From Streptomyces albireticuli (GTDB lineage Bacteria; Actinomycetota; Actinomycetes; Streptomycetales; Streptomycetaceae), in contig NZ_CP021744.1 in the NCBI RefSeq assembly GCF_002192455.1, forward strand, positions 6,295,501-6,359,500: DNA of 64,000 nt, read 5' to 3'. The notes under the pieces were generated by a model that saw nothing but the letters and a program-made list of their open reading frames with translations, made no database searches and had not been told where the DNA came from. This document shows, one piece after another, positions 46,168 to 55,107 of the stretch (position 1 is the first letter of the stretch; each line of letters begins with the position of its first letter). Position numbers and translations under genes: made by a program.

Positions 46168-49070
46168 CCCGCCCGCCGGGAGGCGGCAGGCCGGGCGGAC
46201 CGGGGGACGGAACGTCCCGCCGGGTTACCTTAGGTCCTGCCAGGACGGAAGTCGCCGGGCACCTTGTGGGGGACAAGGCGCCGGGCGGGGCAACAGACGG
46301 AACGACAAGCGGAACCGGAAACGGAACCGCGGGTGGAACCGGGGTCGGGGTCGGGGTGGGAATCGGAAGCGGGGTGCCCGCTATGGGGGCCGCGGTGGGC
46401 AGGATCGCCGGATTCTGCGTGCGGGACGGGCAGACGCACGTCCGGGCACGGGAGACGGCCGGCGGTGACGGTGGCGACGGCGCCGACGAGGTGGAGACGG
46501 CCGGGCCGGTCGGGATGGCTGGGGCGGATGGGTCGCCCGGGACAGTCGCGACGGCCAGGGCAGCCGCGACGGCCGGGACGGCTGAGACCAAAGGCCCGGA
46601 GCCGGGCGGCTCCGACGCGTGCGGACTCGACCTGTGCGGACGCGACCGGAGCGGCCCGGGGGAGCCCTCCCCGGCGGCGGGTGCCCGCGGTCCGGGGGTG
46701 CCTCTGCCCGGGGCGGGCGTCCGCGGTCCGGGGGAGTCCCCGCCGGCGGATGCGCGCGGCCCGCGGGAGACCCTTCCGGGGACACGCGTTCACGGCCCGG
46801 GAGAGACCTTCCCCGGGGCGGGCGTCCGCGGTCCCGGGGAGCCCCTTCCTCGGGCGGGCGCCCGTGGCCCGGGCGAGCCCCTTCCGGAGCCGGGCCGCCG
46901 CGGCCCGGGGCCCGTCACCCGGCCCCGTACCGCCACGGCCTCCGCCGACGGCCCGCGGCGGTTCGCCGCGCTCTGGAACCGGGTGATCTACCCGGCCACC
47001 GCGACGCCCATGACCCGCGACGAGTTCGAGCAGCACCTCGTCCCCCTCGTCGAGCGGCTCGCCGCCGCCCTGCGCGCCCCCGGCTTCGACCCCGCGCCCG
47101 CCGCCGAGGTCGGCGCCGCGCTCGTCAAGGCCCACTGCACCGACCCCGGCACCCTGCCGCTGGTCCTCGGCGCCGTCGACACCCACCTCCTCGCGTGCTG
47201 CCCGCCCGGCGACGGCGTCCTCGCGCCCGAGGAGGCCCGCGCCCGCTGCGCGCGGATCCAGCACGCCGTCGCCGAGGGCTTCGCCCGCGCCCTGCGCGAG
47301 CGCACCCTCGCCGAGCAGGAGGCCCTCTCCCGCGCCGCGCTCGCCGCGCAGGCGGAGACCGAGCGGGCCCTGCACACCAGCGAGGCCCGGTTCCGGGCGG
47401 TGTTCGAGGGCGCGGCCATCGGCGTCGGCATCGCCGACGTCGACGGCCGCATCATGGACGTCAACGACGCCCTGACCCGGATGTTCGGCAGCGTGGCCCA
47501 CGAGGTGACGGGCCGGAACGTGGGCGAGATGGTCCACCCCGACGACGCGCCCGGCATATGGGGCCTCTACCGCGAGCTCGTCCGCGGCGACCGCGACTAC
47601 TACCGCGTCGAGAAGCCGTACTACCGCAGCGACGGCAGCGTCCTGTGGACCGACCTGACGGTGTCCCTGCTGCGCGACGCCCACGGGCGCCCCCAGTACC
47701 AGCTGGCGCTCATGGAGGACATCACCGAGCGCCGCCTCCTGCACGAGCAGCTGCGCTACGAGGCCACCCACGACGCCCTCACCGGCCTGCCCAACCGCAC
47801 CCTCTTCTTCGAGGCCCTGGACCGGGCGCTCGACACGGCCGGGGACGGCCCCGCCCGCTTCGGCCTGTGCTACCTCGACCTCGACGGTTTCAAGGCCGTC
47901 AACGACAGCCTCGGCCACGCGGTCGGCGACCAGCTGCTGGTCGCCGTCGCCGAGCGGCTGCGCTCCTGCGTCACCGCGCCGGAGCAGCTCGTCGCCCGCC
48001 TGGGCGGCGACGAGTTCGTGGCCCTGCTCACCGGCCCGTCCGCGCCGAGCGACGCCACCGCGCTGGCCCGCCGGATGCTGGCCGCCCTCGCCGAGCCCGT
48101 CCGCCTCGAAGGCCGCGACCTGTCCGTACGGGCCAGCATCGGCATCGTCGACGGGACCGCGGGCGGGCGCGACGCGGCCGAGGTGCTGCGCAGCGCCGAC
48201 ATCACGATGTACCGCGCCAAGGCGGCCGGCGGCAATCGCTACGAGCTCGCCGACGCGGACTGCGACGCCCGCGCCATCGCCCGGCACAGCCTGACCAACG
48301 GCCTGCCCGCGGCGCTGGAGAACGGCGAGTTCTTCATCGAGTACCAGCCGCTGGTCCGGCTCACCGACGGCAGCGTGCGGGGCGCCGAGGCGCTCGTACG
48401 CTGGCTGCATCCCGTGCACGGCGTGCTCGGGCCCGACCAGTTCATCCCGCTCGCCGAGAGCACGGGCCTGATAGTGCCGCTCGGCCGCTGGGTGCTGGAG
48501 GAGGCGGCCCGGCAGGCCCGCGCCTGGCGGAGCGAGGGCAAGTGCCGGGCCCCGATGCGGGTCAACGTCAACCTCTCGCCGTCCCAGCTGCGCTACCCCT
48601 CGCTCGTCGCCGAGACGGTCGCGATCCTGGAGAACGCCGGCCTGCCGCCGTCCGCCCTCTGCCTGGAGGTCACCGAGAACGCGCTGATCGGCGCCGACGA
48701 GGAGGAGCTGCGCCCGCTGCGGCAGCTCGCCGACATGGGCGTGGACATCGCCCTCGACGACTTCGGCACCGGCTACTCCAACCTCTCCTACCTGCGCCGG
48801 CTGCCCGTCAGCACGCTCAAGCTCGACCGCTCCTTCACCCGCGGCATGCAGTGCTCGCCCGCCGACCCCGTCGATGTGAAGATCGTCGAGGGGATCGTGT
48901 CCCTCGCCCACACCCTCGACCTGTCGGTGACGGTCGAGGGCGTCGAGACGGGCACGCAGGCGGAGCACCTGCGGGGGCTCGGCTGCGACACGGCGCAGGG
49001 CTGGTACTACGCCCGGCCGGGGCCGCCGGAGCGGCTGTGCGCGCTGGCGTCGGCGGACGCGTCGCTGTGA
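46164..49070 (+). CDS. PAS-GGDEF-EAL cyclic-di-GMP synthase/phosphodiesterase with low-complexity N-terminus
   Basis: The frame encodes 968 residues. Residues 1-262 are Gly/Pro/Arg-rich, with about six copies of a 14-residue RGPGEPLPGAGV-like repeat. A helical region (265-400), a PAS domain (about 405-525), GGDEF (ARLGGDEFVALL, 611-622) and EAL (RGAEALVRW; VTENALIG; LDDFGTGYSNLSYLRRL; EGVET) follow. Both catalytic sets look intact, so the protein could make and break c-di-GMP. No membrane segment is seen. The ATG overlaps the methyltransferase stop, but codon 23 (46230-46232) is TTA, read only by bldA tRNA. A start further downstream, such as ATG 46383 or later, is possible. Confidence 0.88.
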   Translation: MTRPPGGGRPGGPGDGTSRRVTLGPARTEVAGHLVGDKAPGGATDGTTSGTGNGTAGGTGVGVGVGIGSGVPAMGAAVGRIAGFCVRDGQTHVRARETAGGDGGDGADEVETAGPVGMAGADGSPGTVATARAAATAGTAETKGPEPGGSDACGLDLCGRDRSGPGEPSPAAGARGPGVPLPGAGVRGPGESPPADARGPRETLPGTRVHGPGETFPGAGVRGPGEPLPRAGARGPGEPLPEPGRRGPGPVTRPRTATASADGPRRFAALWNRVIYPATATPMTRDEFEQHLVPLVERLAAALRAPGFDPAPAAEVGAALVKAHCTDPGTLPLVLGAVDTHLLACCPPGDGVLAPEEARARCARIQHAVAEGFARALRERTLAEQEALSRAALAAQAETERALHTSEARFRAVFEGAAIGVGIADVDGRIMDVNDALTRMFGSVAHEVTGRNVGEMVHPDDAPGIWGLYRELVRGDRDYYRVEKPYYRSDGSVLWTDLTVSLLRDAHGRPQYQLALMEDITERRLLHEQLRYEATHDALTGLPNRTLFFEALDRALDTAGDGPARFGLCYLDLDGFKAVNDSLGHAVGDQLLVAVAERLRSCVTAPEQLVARLGGDEFVALLTGPSAPSDATALARRMLAALAEPVRLEGRDLSVRASIGIVDGTAGGRDAAEVLRSADITMYRAKAAGGNRYELADADCDARAIARHSLTNGLPAALENGEFFIEYQPLVRLTDGSVRGAEALVRWLHPVHGVLGPDQFIPLAESTGLIVPLGRWVLEEAARQARAWRSEGKCRAPMRVNVNLSPSQLRYPSLVAETVAILENAGLPPSALCLEVTENALIGADEEELRPLRQLADMGVDIALDDFGTGYSNLSYLRRLPVSTLKLDRSFTRGMQCSPADPVDVKIVEGIVSLAHTLDLSVTVEGVETGTQAEHLRGLGCDTAQGWYYARPGPPERLCALASADASL

Positions 49071-49178
49071 GGTGAGGCCCCGTAGGGGTTGGGTGTACGC
49101 GCGGCCGGGCGCCCGTACGGCCCCGTGTACGTCCGGCTGGCCGTACGTACGGACGGCCTCCGTCCGCGCTGTCCCGTC

Positions 49179-49607
49179 TCAGCCTTCCGGCCCGAGGCGG
49201 CGGGTCTCGTCGTCCGTGAGCAGGCGTGACCGGACCAGGAAGCGCACCCCCTCCGGGGCTTCCAGGGAGAAGCCGCTGCCGCGCCCGGCGACCACGTCCA
49301 CCGTGAGGTGGGTGTGGCGCCAGCGCTCGAACTGGTCGGCCGACATCCAGAACCCGACCGGCTCGGCCACGCCGTCGACGCCGAGCTCCGCGAGCAGCAC
49401 GTCGGAGGCGCCCGTACGGAATTCGCCGTACGGGTAGCACATGGGCGAACTGCCGTCGCAGCAGCCGCCGGACTGATGGAACATCAGAGGGCCGTGCTCC
49501 GCGCGCAGCCTGCGCACGAGCTCGGCGGCGCGCGGGGTGAGGGCGACGCGCAGGCTCTGCCGCGCGTCGCCCCGCGGAGTCGTGGGGCGGGTGTCGCGTG
49601 GGCTCAT
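49179..49607 (-). CDS. DUF779 family protein
   Basis: The 142-residue protein has the family core FHQSGGCCDGSSPMCYPYGEF and GFWMSADQFERWRHTHLTVDV. DUF779 genes usually sit beside an aldehyde dehydrogenase and may help that enzyme; no such gene is in this window. The cysteine pair may bind metal. I start at ATG 49607 with GGAGG upstream. The longer frame to 49937 runs through a 12-bp tandem repeat and is not credible as protein. Confidence 0.85.
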   Translation of the reverse strand: MSPRDTRPTTPRGDARQSLRVALTPRAAELVRRLRAEHGPLMFHQSGGCCDGSSPMCYPYGEFRTGASDVLLAELGVDGVAEPVGFWMSADQFERWRHTHLTVDVVAGRGSGFSLEAPEGVRFLVRSRLLTDDETRRLGPEG

Positions 49608-50000
49608 GGTCCGGCCTCCGGCTGGTCTCTGTCCGCTGGTTCCTCGGTCCTTCCGGTGGATCTTCCGGTGCTTCCGCCGCGCGCCGCGGGTGACTCGCCG
49701 GGCCGTGGCGCCGGGTGGGGCATCGGTCGGGGCGCCCGGTGGGGCGCCGGGCGGGGCGTCGGGTGGGGCGGAGCGCCCGGGGTGCACAGCCTGCCGGGGA
49801 CGGCCGCCCGCCGCCAGAGGAAGCACGCACCGGAGGGCGGGCTGTCTCAGGAAAGCCCTTGCGGCGGCAGGGCGTTCGCCGTCGCTCGCTCCCTTCCGGC
49901 AGAAGTGGGGATCTCCAGCATGACCGGACCCACCCACAGGCCCGCCCGCGCCCCCACGACGACGACGCGACGGGCCGCTCTCCGTTCCGGAAGGTGCCCG
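49608..50000. other. Divergent intergenic region between DUF779 and GGDEF genes
   Basis: A GC-rich gap holding the 12-bp repeat listed separately and presumably two outward promoters, which I could not locate. No gene supported. Confidence 0.4.
49711..49770 (+). repeat. 12-bp tandem repeat (five copies)
   Basis: Five head-to-tail units of the form (C/T)CGG(G/T)(T/C)GGGGCG run through 49711-49770. The length is a multiple of three, so on the - strand it creates a PPGA-like pseudo-protein ahead of DUF779. Confidence 0.75.
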
Positions 50001-50663
50001 ATGAACCTGCTGCTCCAGGTCTTACCCATAGCCGCCCCCACCCTCGGCTGGGCCACCCACGCGCTCGTCCTCGCCCGCCGGCTCCGTACCGCCCGCACCG
50101 ACCCGCTGACGGGCCTGATGCGCCGTGAGGAGTTCACCTCCCGCGCGCAGCGGGCGATCCGGCACCCGGACGCCGCGGTGCTGCTCCTGGACCTCAACGG
50201 CTTCAAGCAGATCAACGACACCCACGGTCACGCGGTGGGCGACCAGGTCATCGCGGCGACCGGCCGGCGCCTGGCGCTCTGGTGCCGGGAGCGGGGCGGG
50301 TTCGCGGCGCGGCTGGGCGGCGACGAGTTCACCGCCGTCGTCCGGCTCGCCCCGGACACGGACCCCGACGCCGAACTGACCTATGGGCTCTCGGCCCGGC
50401 TCTCCGCGCCCCTCGAGACCGACGCGGCGACGCTCTCCCCACGGGCCTCGATAGGCCTCTGCCGGGTCGGCCACCGCCCCGGCGCCGGGCTCCCGGAGCT
50501 GCTGCGGGGCGCGGACGAGGCGATGTACACGGCCAAGCGGCTGGGCCAGCACTGGCGCCCGGCCGGCCCCGTGGACGTCTACGCCACCACCAACGGCCGG
50601 CGCGCGGGCCGGCCGGGCACCCACCTGATCCTGCTGCCCACCGTGCGACGGAAGGCCTCGTGA
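50001..50663 (+). CDS. Membrane-anchored GGDEF protein (putative diguanylate cyclase)
   Basis: The 220-residue protein has one N-terminal membrane segment (MNLLLQVLPIAAPTLGWATH) and then a GGDEF domain: DPLTGLMRREEF, LLLDLNGFKQINDTHGHAVG, and the active site ARLGGDEFTAVV. It ends with ADEAMYTAKRLG. The signature is canonical, so c-di-GMP synthesis is likely. The start ATG 50001 has GGAAGG 8 bases upstream; ATG 49920 would add 27 residues. Two GGDEF genes within 1 kb suggest a local signalling pair. No EAL or HD-GYP domain is present. Confidence 0.87.
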   Translation: MNLLLQVLPIAAPTLGWATHALVLARRLRTARTDPLTGLMRREEFTSRAQRAIRHPDAAVLLLDLNGFKQINDTHGHAVGDQVIAATGRRLALWCRERGGFAARLGGDEFTAVVRLAPDTDPDAELTYGLSARLSAPLETDAATLSPRASIGLCRVGHRPGAGLPELLRGADEAMYTAKRLGQHWRPAGPVDVYATTNGRRAGRPGTHLILLPTVRRKAS

Positions 50664-51437
50664 CGCAGGAGGCGACCTGGAAGGGCCGTGCGTGACGGAC
50701 GCACCGGGCCCGTGCCCCCGTCCCGGCGGAGGAGGGCGCGCGGGTCCGGTTCCCGTTCCCGTCCCCCGCCCGTCACGCCGTTCGCTCCTGTGCGTAGCAC
50801 ACCGGTAGCCCTTTGTAGTATCCGCAGGCAGGGGGCGCGAGAGCGCGCGTCATGGGCAACTGGCCTATGCGAAAGCGACGAATGCTCCGTGCGCTCCCCA
50901 GTGCTTCATCCGAACGCATGCAGCCGTGATGCGTCCGACGTGGAGTGGGGATGCTCCCGGCAGACCCGGCCGCCGCCGGGGATCCGGGAGGGCCCGGGAG
51001 AGCCGTCGGAGACGGGAGAGGGGCGAGCCGCTATGGGCGCGAGGCGGGGGCTGTTCCCGGTCGGCCCGGTCGGCCCCGTCGGCGGGCCCGCTCGTCCGGT
51101 CCGGCCCGTCCGGCCCGGCCCGTTCGCTCCGGATCACGACGCGGGTGGCTGAGCGGCGGTGCGGACGAGCGGTGTGTTCGAGAAGGGCTCGGGGAGGTGG
51201 GGCGCGGCCGTGGCCCGCCCGTACGTCCCCGGCCGCGGAAGACCGCCGTCCGTGCGGTGGCCGTGCTGACGCGCGACCGCCGGGCCGAGGCGCGGGCGTC
51301 CGGTTCCTCGGCGGCGCCCGCGGGACGACAGCTTCGTATCGCTTCCCCACGGGAGAGCTTTTGAACAGGGCAACGCCGCACGGCAGCTCGTATCCCTGTT
51401 TCTGCGCAATGCCGGCGATCGACGAGGAACCAAGACC
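50664..51437 (+). other. Gene-free 774-base region before the terpene synthase
   Basis: No gene I can support. It contains an AT-richer spot near 50811-50822 (CCCTTTGTAGTA) and a GGGGGCGCGAGAGCGCGC hairpin (50831-50848). Many GC-rich shadow frames lie at 50940-51300. The terpene synthase promoter is probably here; a regulator binding site could be too. Confidence 0.4.
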
Positions 51438-52499
51438 ATGAACCCCCCAATGACCATGGCCGACCTGCACGACATATTCCTGTCCTACCCCGAGTCCTGG
51501 AACCGCCCGCCCGACCCGTATCCGGTACCCGACCCCCAGCTGGAGGTGCACCGCTGGCTCGACCGGCTCTCGCTGGTCACCTCGGCCGGGGAACACCTGA
51601 AGTACGGCACGATCCTGAGGTCCGACCTCTTCGCCCGGCACAGTTACCCGCTCGCCCCGCCGGACCGCCAGACCACCATCGCCAGGCTCCTGGCGCTGTG
51701 GGCCTTCCACGACGACCGGATAGAAGGGCGCGGCACGGCCGACGGGGAGGCCGAGCGGATGGGGCGGGCGGTCCGCGGCGTCGTGGCCCCGCCCGGCGGG
51801 CCGGGAGCGGACCGCTACGCCCACGCCTGGTGGGACCTGGGCCAGGAGTTCCGGCGGGCGGGCATGAGCGAGCGGTGGCTCCGGAGGTTCGGGGCCAACC
51901 TCACCGCGTGGTACCGCTCCACGAACGACGAGGCCGCGATGGTGAGGTCGCGGGGCCGGTACCCCGGCAGCGACGTGTACCTCGCCGTCCGGCACCGCAC
52001 CGCCGGCCAGCAGGTCTGGCTCGACCTCCTCCAGTACGCGTACGGCAGGGAGCTGTCCGCGGCGGAACACGGCAGGGAGATCCGGACCGCGTACCACCTG
52101 GCGGAGGAGCTGTACGTCTACTTCAACGACCTGTACGGGGTGGAGAAGGACGCGAACGACGGCATGCCGAACCTCGTCCCCCTGCTCGCGCGCGAGCAGG
52201 GCGTCAGCGAGATCGAGGCGTGCCGGGAGGTCGCCCGCATGCACGCCGGGACCCTGGGGGACGTCTGCGCCCTGGGTCACCGCGTCTGCGCGCGCGTGCC
52301 GGCCCTGGCGTGGTGGTTCGAGGCGTACCAGCATCTGCTCGTGGGCATCACGCGCGCGCACGAGCTGTCGCCGCGCTATGCGCCGGTGCAGGTGACGGAG
52401 GACGGCAGCGCGGTGCGGGTGCGCGTGGCATGGCGGCCGAGCTGTGCGGGGGAGCCGCGGGAGAAGGAATTCGCGCATATGGAGCACGGCGTCCTATGA
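51438..52499 (+). CDS. Class I terpene synthase with atypical second metal motif
   Basis: The 353-residue bacterial-type terpene cyclase would ionise a prenyl diphosphate (probably FPP or GPP) in the cytosol. The aspartate-rich motif is FHDDRIEG (Asp92-Glu96). The diphosphate sensor region is YLAVRHRTAG and the C-terminal RY pair lies in ELSPRYAPV. The second metal motif, usually NDxxSxxxE, reads NDLYGVEKD (230-238): Ser is Gly and the final Glu is Asp. The length fits. GAGGAA lies 8 bases before the ATG. A P450 gene follows 25 bases later, so the two likely make an oxidised terpene. I do not recognise it as geosmin, 2-methylisoborneol or epi-isozizaene synthase. Confidence 0.85.
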   Translation: MNPPMTMADLHDIFLSYPESWNRPPDPYPVPDPQLEVHRWLDRLSLVTSAGEHLKYGTILRSDLFARHSYPLAPPDRQTTIARLLALWAFHDDRIEGRGTADGEAERMGRAVRGVVAPPGGPGADRYAHAWWDLGQEFRRAGMSERWLRRFGANLTAWYRSTNDEAAMVRSRGRYPGSDVYLAVRHRTAGQQVWLDLLQYAYGRELSAAEHGREIRTAYHLAEELYVYFNDLYGVEKDANDGMPNLVPLLAREQGVSEIEACREVARMHAGTLGDVCALGHRVCARVPALAWWFEAYQHLLVGITRAHELSPRYAPVQVTEDGSAVRVRVAWRPSCAGEPREKEFAHMEHGVL

Positions 52500-52524
52500 C
52501 GCCGGCCGACGAGGGGGGAACCCG

Positions 52525-54066
52525 GTGGGGACATGCCAGGAAGGGAACGGCAAGGACGGCTCGAGGGAGGACCCGGGGGCGAGGGGGCGAGGGGGCGAGC
52601 CCGAGGGCCGGCCGGGCGAGGACCACGGTTCGGGGCGCGAGGCCGGCCTCCGGACCGGCCGGGAGTCCGAGCGCGGGACCGGGCCGGAGAGCGGCAGGTC
52701 GGGCGGCCCGGCCGGCGCGCCGCCTCCCGCGCCGCGCGCCGCCCCGCCGGTGCCGGGCGCGTGGCCGGTGGCGGGGCACGCGCTGTCGATGATGAGGAGC
52801 CCGCTCGACTTCGTCACCTCGCTGGCCGCGCACGGCGACGTCGTACGGCTCCGGCTGGGTCCGCTGCCCGTGCACGCGGTCACCCACCCGGAGCTGGTGC
52901 AGCGCGTCCTCGTCGACGACGCCCGGCACTTCGAACGGGGCCGGCTCTTCGAGAAGGCGGCGCTGTTCTTCGGCGGGGGCGTGGGGACGGTGTCGGGCGC
53001 GGCGCACGTCAAGCAGCGCCGCACGCTCCAGCCGGCCTTCCAGCGGGGGAAGGTGGCGGACTACACCCCGTTGGTGCGCGAGGCCGTGGAGGAGGCGGTG
53101 GCGCGGTGGCGGCCGGGCCAGGTGCTCCCGGTGACGGACGTGATGAACGACCTCTCGTTCGCGATGCTGACCAACACCCTCTTCACGGTGGGGTTCACGC
53201 GCGAGGCCGCCGCGGCGGTCCAGCGCAGCGTCCCGGTCCTGCTGCGCGGCGCGATGGTCCGTACGATCCTGCCCGAGTGGTGGACCAGGCTGCCCACCCC
53301 GGGGAACCGCCGCTTCACGCGGGCGATCGACGACATGGGCGAGGCCGTGGACGGGGCGATCGCGGCGTACCGGGGGGAGGGCAAGGACCACGGGGACCTG
53401 CTGTCGATGCTGCTGGCCCTGCGCGACGAGAACGGCGCGGGGCTGACGGACCGACAGATCCACGACCAGGTGATCAATTTCGCGATAGCGGGCATCGAGA
53501 CGACCGGCGCGACCCTGGCGTGGCTCTTCCACGAACTGGGCCGCGACCCGGAGGCGGAAGCCCGGGTGCACGAGGAACTGGACACCGTCCTGGGCGGCCG
53601 CCCGCCCCGCCACGAGGACCTGCCGGCCCTGAAGTTCACCGGCAGGGTCGTCATGGAGGTGCTGCGCCTGTACGCGGTGTGGATGTTCACGCGGCGTACG
53701 CTCGCGCCGGTCCGGCTGGGGGACGTCGTGATCCCCGCGGGCGGGGAGGTCCTCTACAGCCCGTACGCCCTCCACCACGACGCCCGCTGGTTCCCCGCCC
53801 CCGACACCTTCGACCCGGACCGCTGGCTCACGGCCAGGTCGGCCGCCCTGCCGAAGGGCGCCTTCATCCCCTTCGGCGCCGGCGCCCACAAGTGCATCGG
53901 CAACACCTACGCCTTCACGGAGGCCCTGGTGGCGGCGGCCGTCATCTGCCAGCGCTGGCGCCTGTGCCCGATCCCCGGCACCCGCGTCCGCAAGACGGCC
54001 ACGATAGACGTCCACCCGGACCACCTGCCGATGACCGTGGAACCCCGCGAGCCGGCGACACGATGA
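52525..54066 (+). CDS. Cytochrome P450
   Basis: The gene encodes a haem monooxygenase that likely oxidises the product of the upstream terpene synthase. From GTG 52525 (GAGGGGGGAA upstream) it has 513 residues. The first about 65 are an odd Gly/Glu/Arg-rich tail (PEGRPGEDHG, GRESERGTGPESGRSG). The P450 fold starts near APPPAPRAAPPVPGAWPVAG. Motifs: I-helix AIAGIETTGATLAW, ExxR in MEVLRLY, and the haem loop FIPFGAGAHKCIGNTYAF with the Cys ligand. The true start could be later, before VPGAWPVAG. It needs ferredoxin partners, which are not encoded nearby. A longer frame from 52444 would overlap the terpene synthase. Confidence 0.9.
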   Translation: MGTCQEGNGKDGSREDPGARGRGGEPEGRPGEDHGSGREAGLRTGRESERGTGPESGRSGGPAGAPPPAPRAAPPVPGAWPVAGHALSMMRSPLDFVTSLAAHGDVVRLRLGPLPVHAVTHPELVQRVLVDDARHFERGRLFEKAALFFGGGVGTVSGAAHVKQRRTLQPAFQRGKVADYTPLVREAVEEAVARWRPGQVLPVTDVMNDLSFAMLTNTLFTVGFTREAAAAVQRSVPVLLRGAMVRTILPEWWTRLPTPGNRRFTRAIDDMGEAVDGAIAAYRGEGKDHGDLLSMLLALRDENGAGLTDRQIHDQVINFAIAGIETTGATLAWLFHELGRDPEAEARVHEELDTVLGGRPPRHEDLPALKFTGRVVMEVLRLYAVWMFTRRTLAPVRLGDVVIPAGGEVLYSPYALHHDARWFPAPDTFDPDRWLTARSAALPKGAFIPFGAGAHKCIGNTYAFTEALVAAAVICQRWRLCPIPGTRVRKTATIDVHPDHLPMTVEPREPATR

Positions 54067-54105
54067 CCCGCGCGCGGTGTGACGAAGGGGGCCCGGCGCC
54101 GGTGT

Positions 54106-54378
54106 TCATTCGTTGTAGTAGCTCCAGGACTGATCGTGCCAGTTCCCGCAGGGCCACTGGATCAGCCCGGTGCCCTGCTGTGTGCTCCCACCCGGCACGG
54201 CCAGGCACTGAGCACTGTTGAAGTTGCGCATCCAGTGGCGCTCCGCCCCGGGCGTGACCTCGACGGCAGGGCCGCCGGCGCCGGCGTCGGCGGCGGACGC
54301 GCCGGTCATTTCGGTGACCCCGAGCAGCAGTGCCGTAGCGGAAGCAAGTACTCCGAACACGCGGAAGCTCGACCTCAT
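54106..54378 (-). CDS. Small secreted protein with partial ricin-B lectin motif
   Basis: The 90-residue product has a signal peptide (MRSSFRVFGVLASATALLLG, cut near GASA-AD). The mature part contains NFNSAQCLAVPGGSTQQGTG and IQWPCGNWHDQSWSY, the alpha/gamma repeat of a ricin-type beta-trefoil with its QxW-like end. A full trefoil needs three such repeats of about 40 residues, so this is one repeat: either a stand-alone mini-lectin or a truncated gene. ATG 54378 is preceded by GAGGA. It converges on the P450 gene. Confidence 0.7.
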   Translation of the reverse strand: MRSSFRVFGVLASATALLLGVTEMTGASAADAGAGGPAVEVTPGAERHWMRNFNSAQCLAVPGGSTQQGTGLIQWPCGNWHDQSWSYYNE

Positions 54379-55107
54379 GTGTCCTCATTCCGTGGACCGA
54401 CGTGGGACCAGGCCGTTGACCTGGGGCCCACCGAGTCGTGCTGTTCGCTCGAGCGCAGCGCGTAGGTTAGCGGCGGCCTGCGGGGGAGTACAGGCGGGGT
54501 GCGGGACGGGGTGAGGTCGGCGGGATGGTGACGTGCGCCGTCCCCCCCGGGGGGCGACTCGTTCGAGGACACGGTGGTCATCGTCAAGCTCCCGTCGTCG
54601 AGGGGATTCCCGCTCTGCCGGCCGCTTTCCGGCCGTGTTGCCGTCCACCCGCTTCCAGCGTCGTGGAGGACAAGGGAGTGAAAAATCGGACACCGATGAC
54701 GCCGGGTGCGGAAAACTCATGCCGTATCGCTGCCGTAGTTGCGAAAAAACTCCTGACTTGGCCTTGCTGGATACAAGTATTTGCCCCAGTGGCGTGCGGC
54801 TGGAGTGAAAATTGTGCACTTGTGCGCCGTGGGGTGAGTGAGTGCCACCAGTGGGTCGCAAACTGCCCTTGAAGGCAGTCGTGACAGAGGTGAATTCAAG
54901 AGCCCTCTACCTGACTGAATCCGCTCCCACCTGGCGCGCCGGGAACGGTCCGGACTCGTGGAGCCCGTCCCGTCGGCGACCGAGTGCGGGTTCCCGGGGC
55001 CGCCGGTGCGGTGATCTCCGAGGACGGCCCCGCGAGAACCGGGTGACACGCGGTGTGCGCGGGTAAGGCGTGGTGGACCGGTGTGCACGAGGAAAGGGCG
55101 ACGACGT
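54379..55107. other. 729-base gap upstream of the HAD-like gene
   Basis: No gene supported. Bases about 54660-54850 are markedly AT-richer than the surroundings (GTGAAAAATCGG, GCGAAAAAACTCC, GATACAAGTATTTG), the sort of stretch where promoters or boundaries of inserted DNA occur. The rest is GC-rich with only short shadow frames. Confidence 0.4.

Noticed and set aside
46230..48968. 912-codon frame on the - strand
   Set aside because: Shadow of the GGDEF-EAL gene; composition is Gly/Ala/Val/Arg only.
50852..50926. 24-codon ORF beginning MGNWPMRKRR
   Set aside because: No ribosome site with proper spacing and no recognisable family; too short to support.
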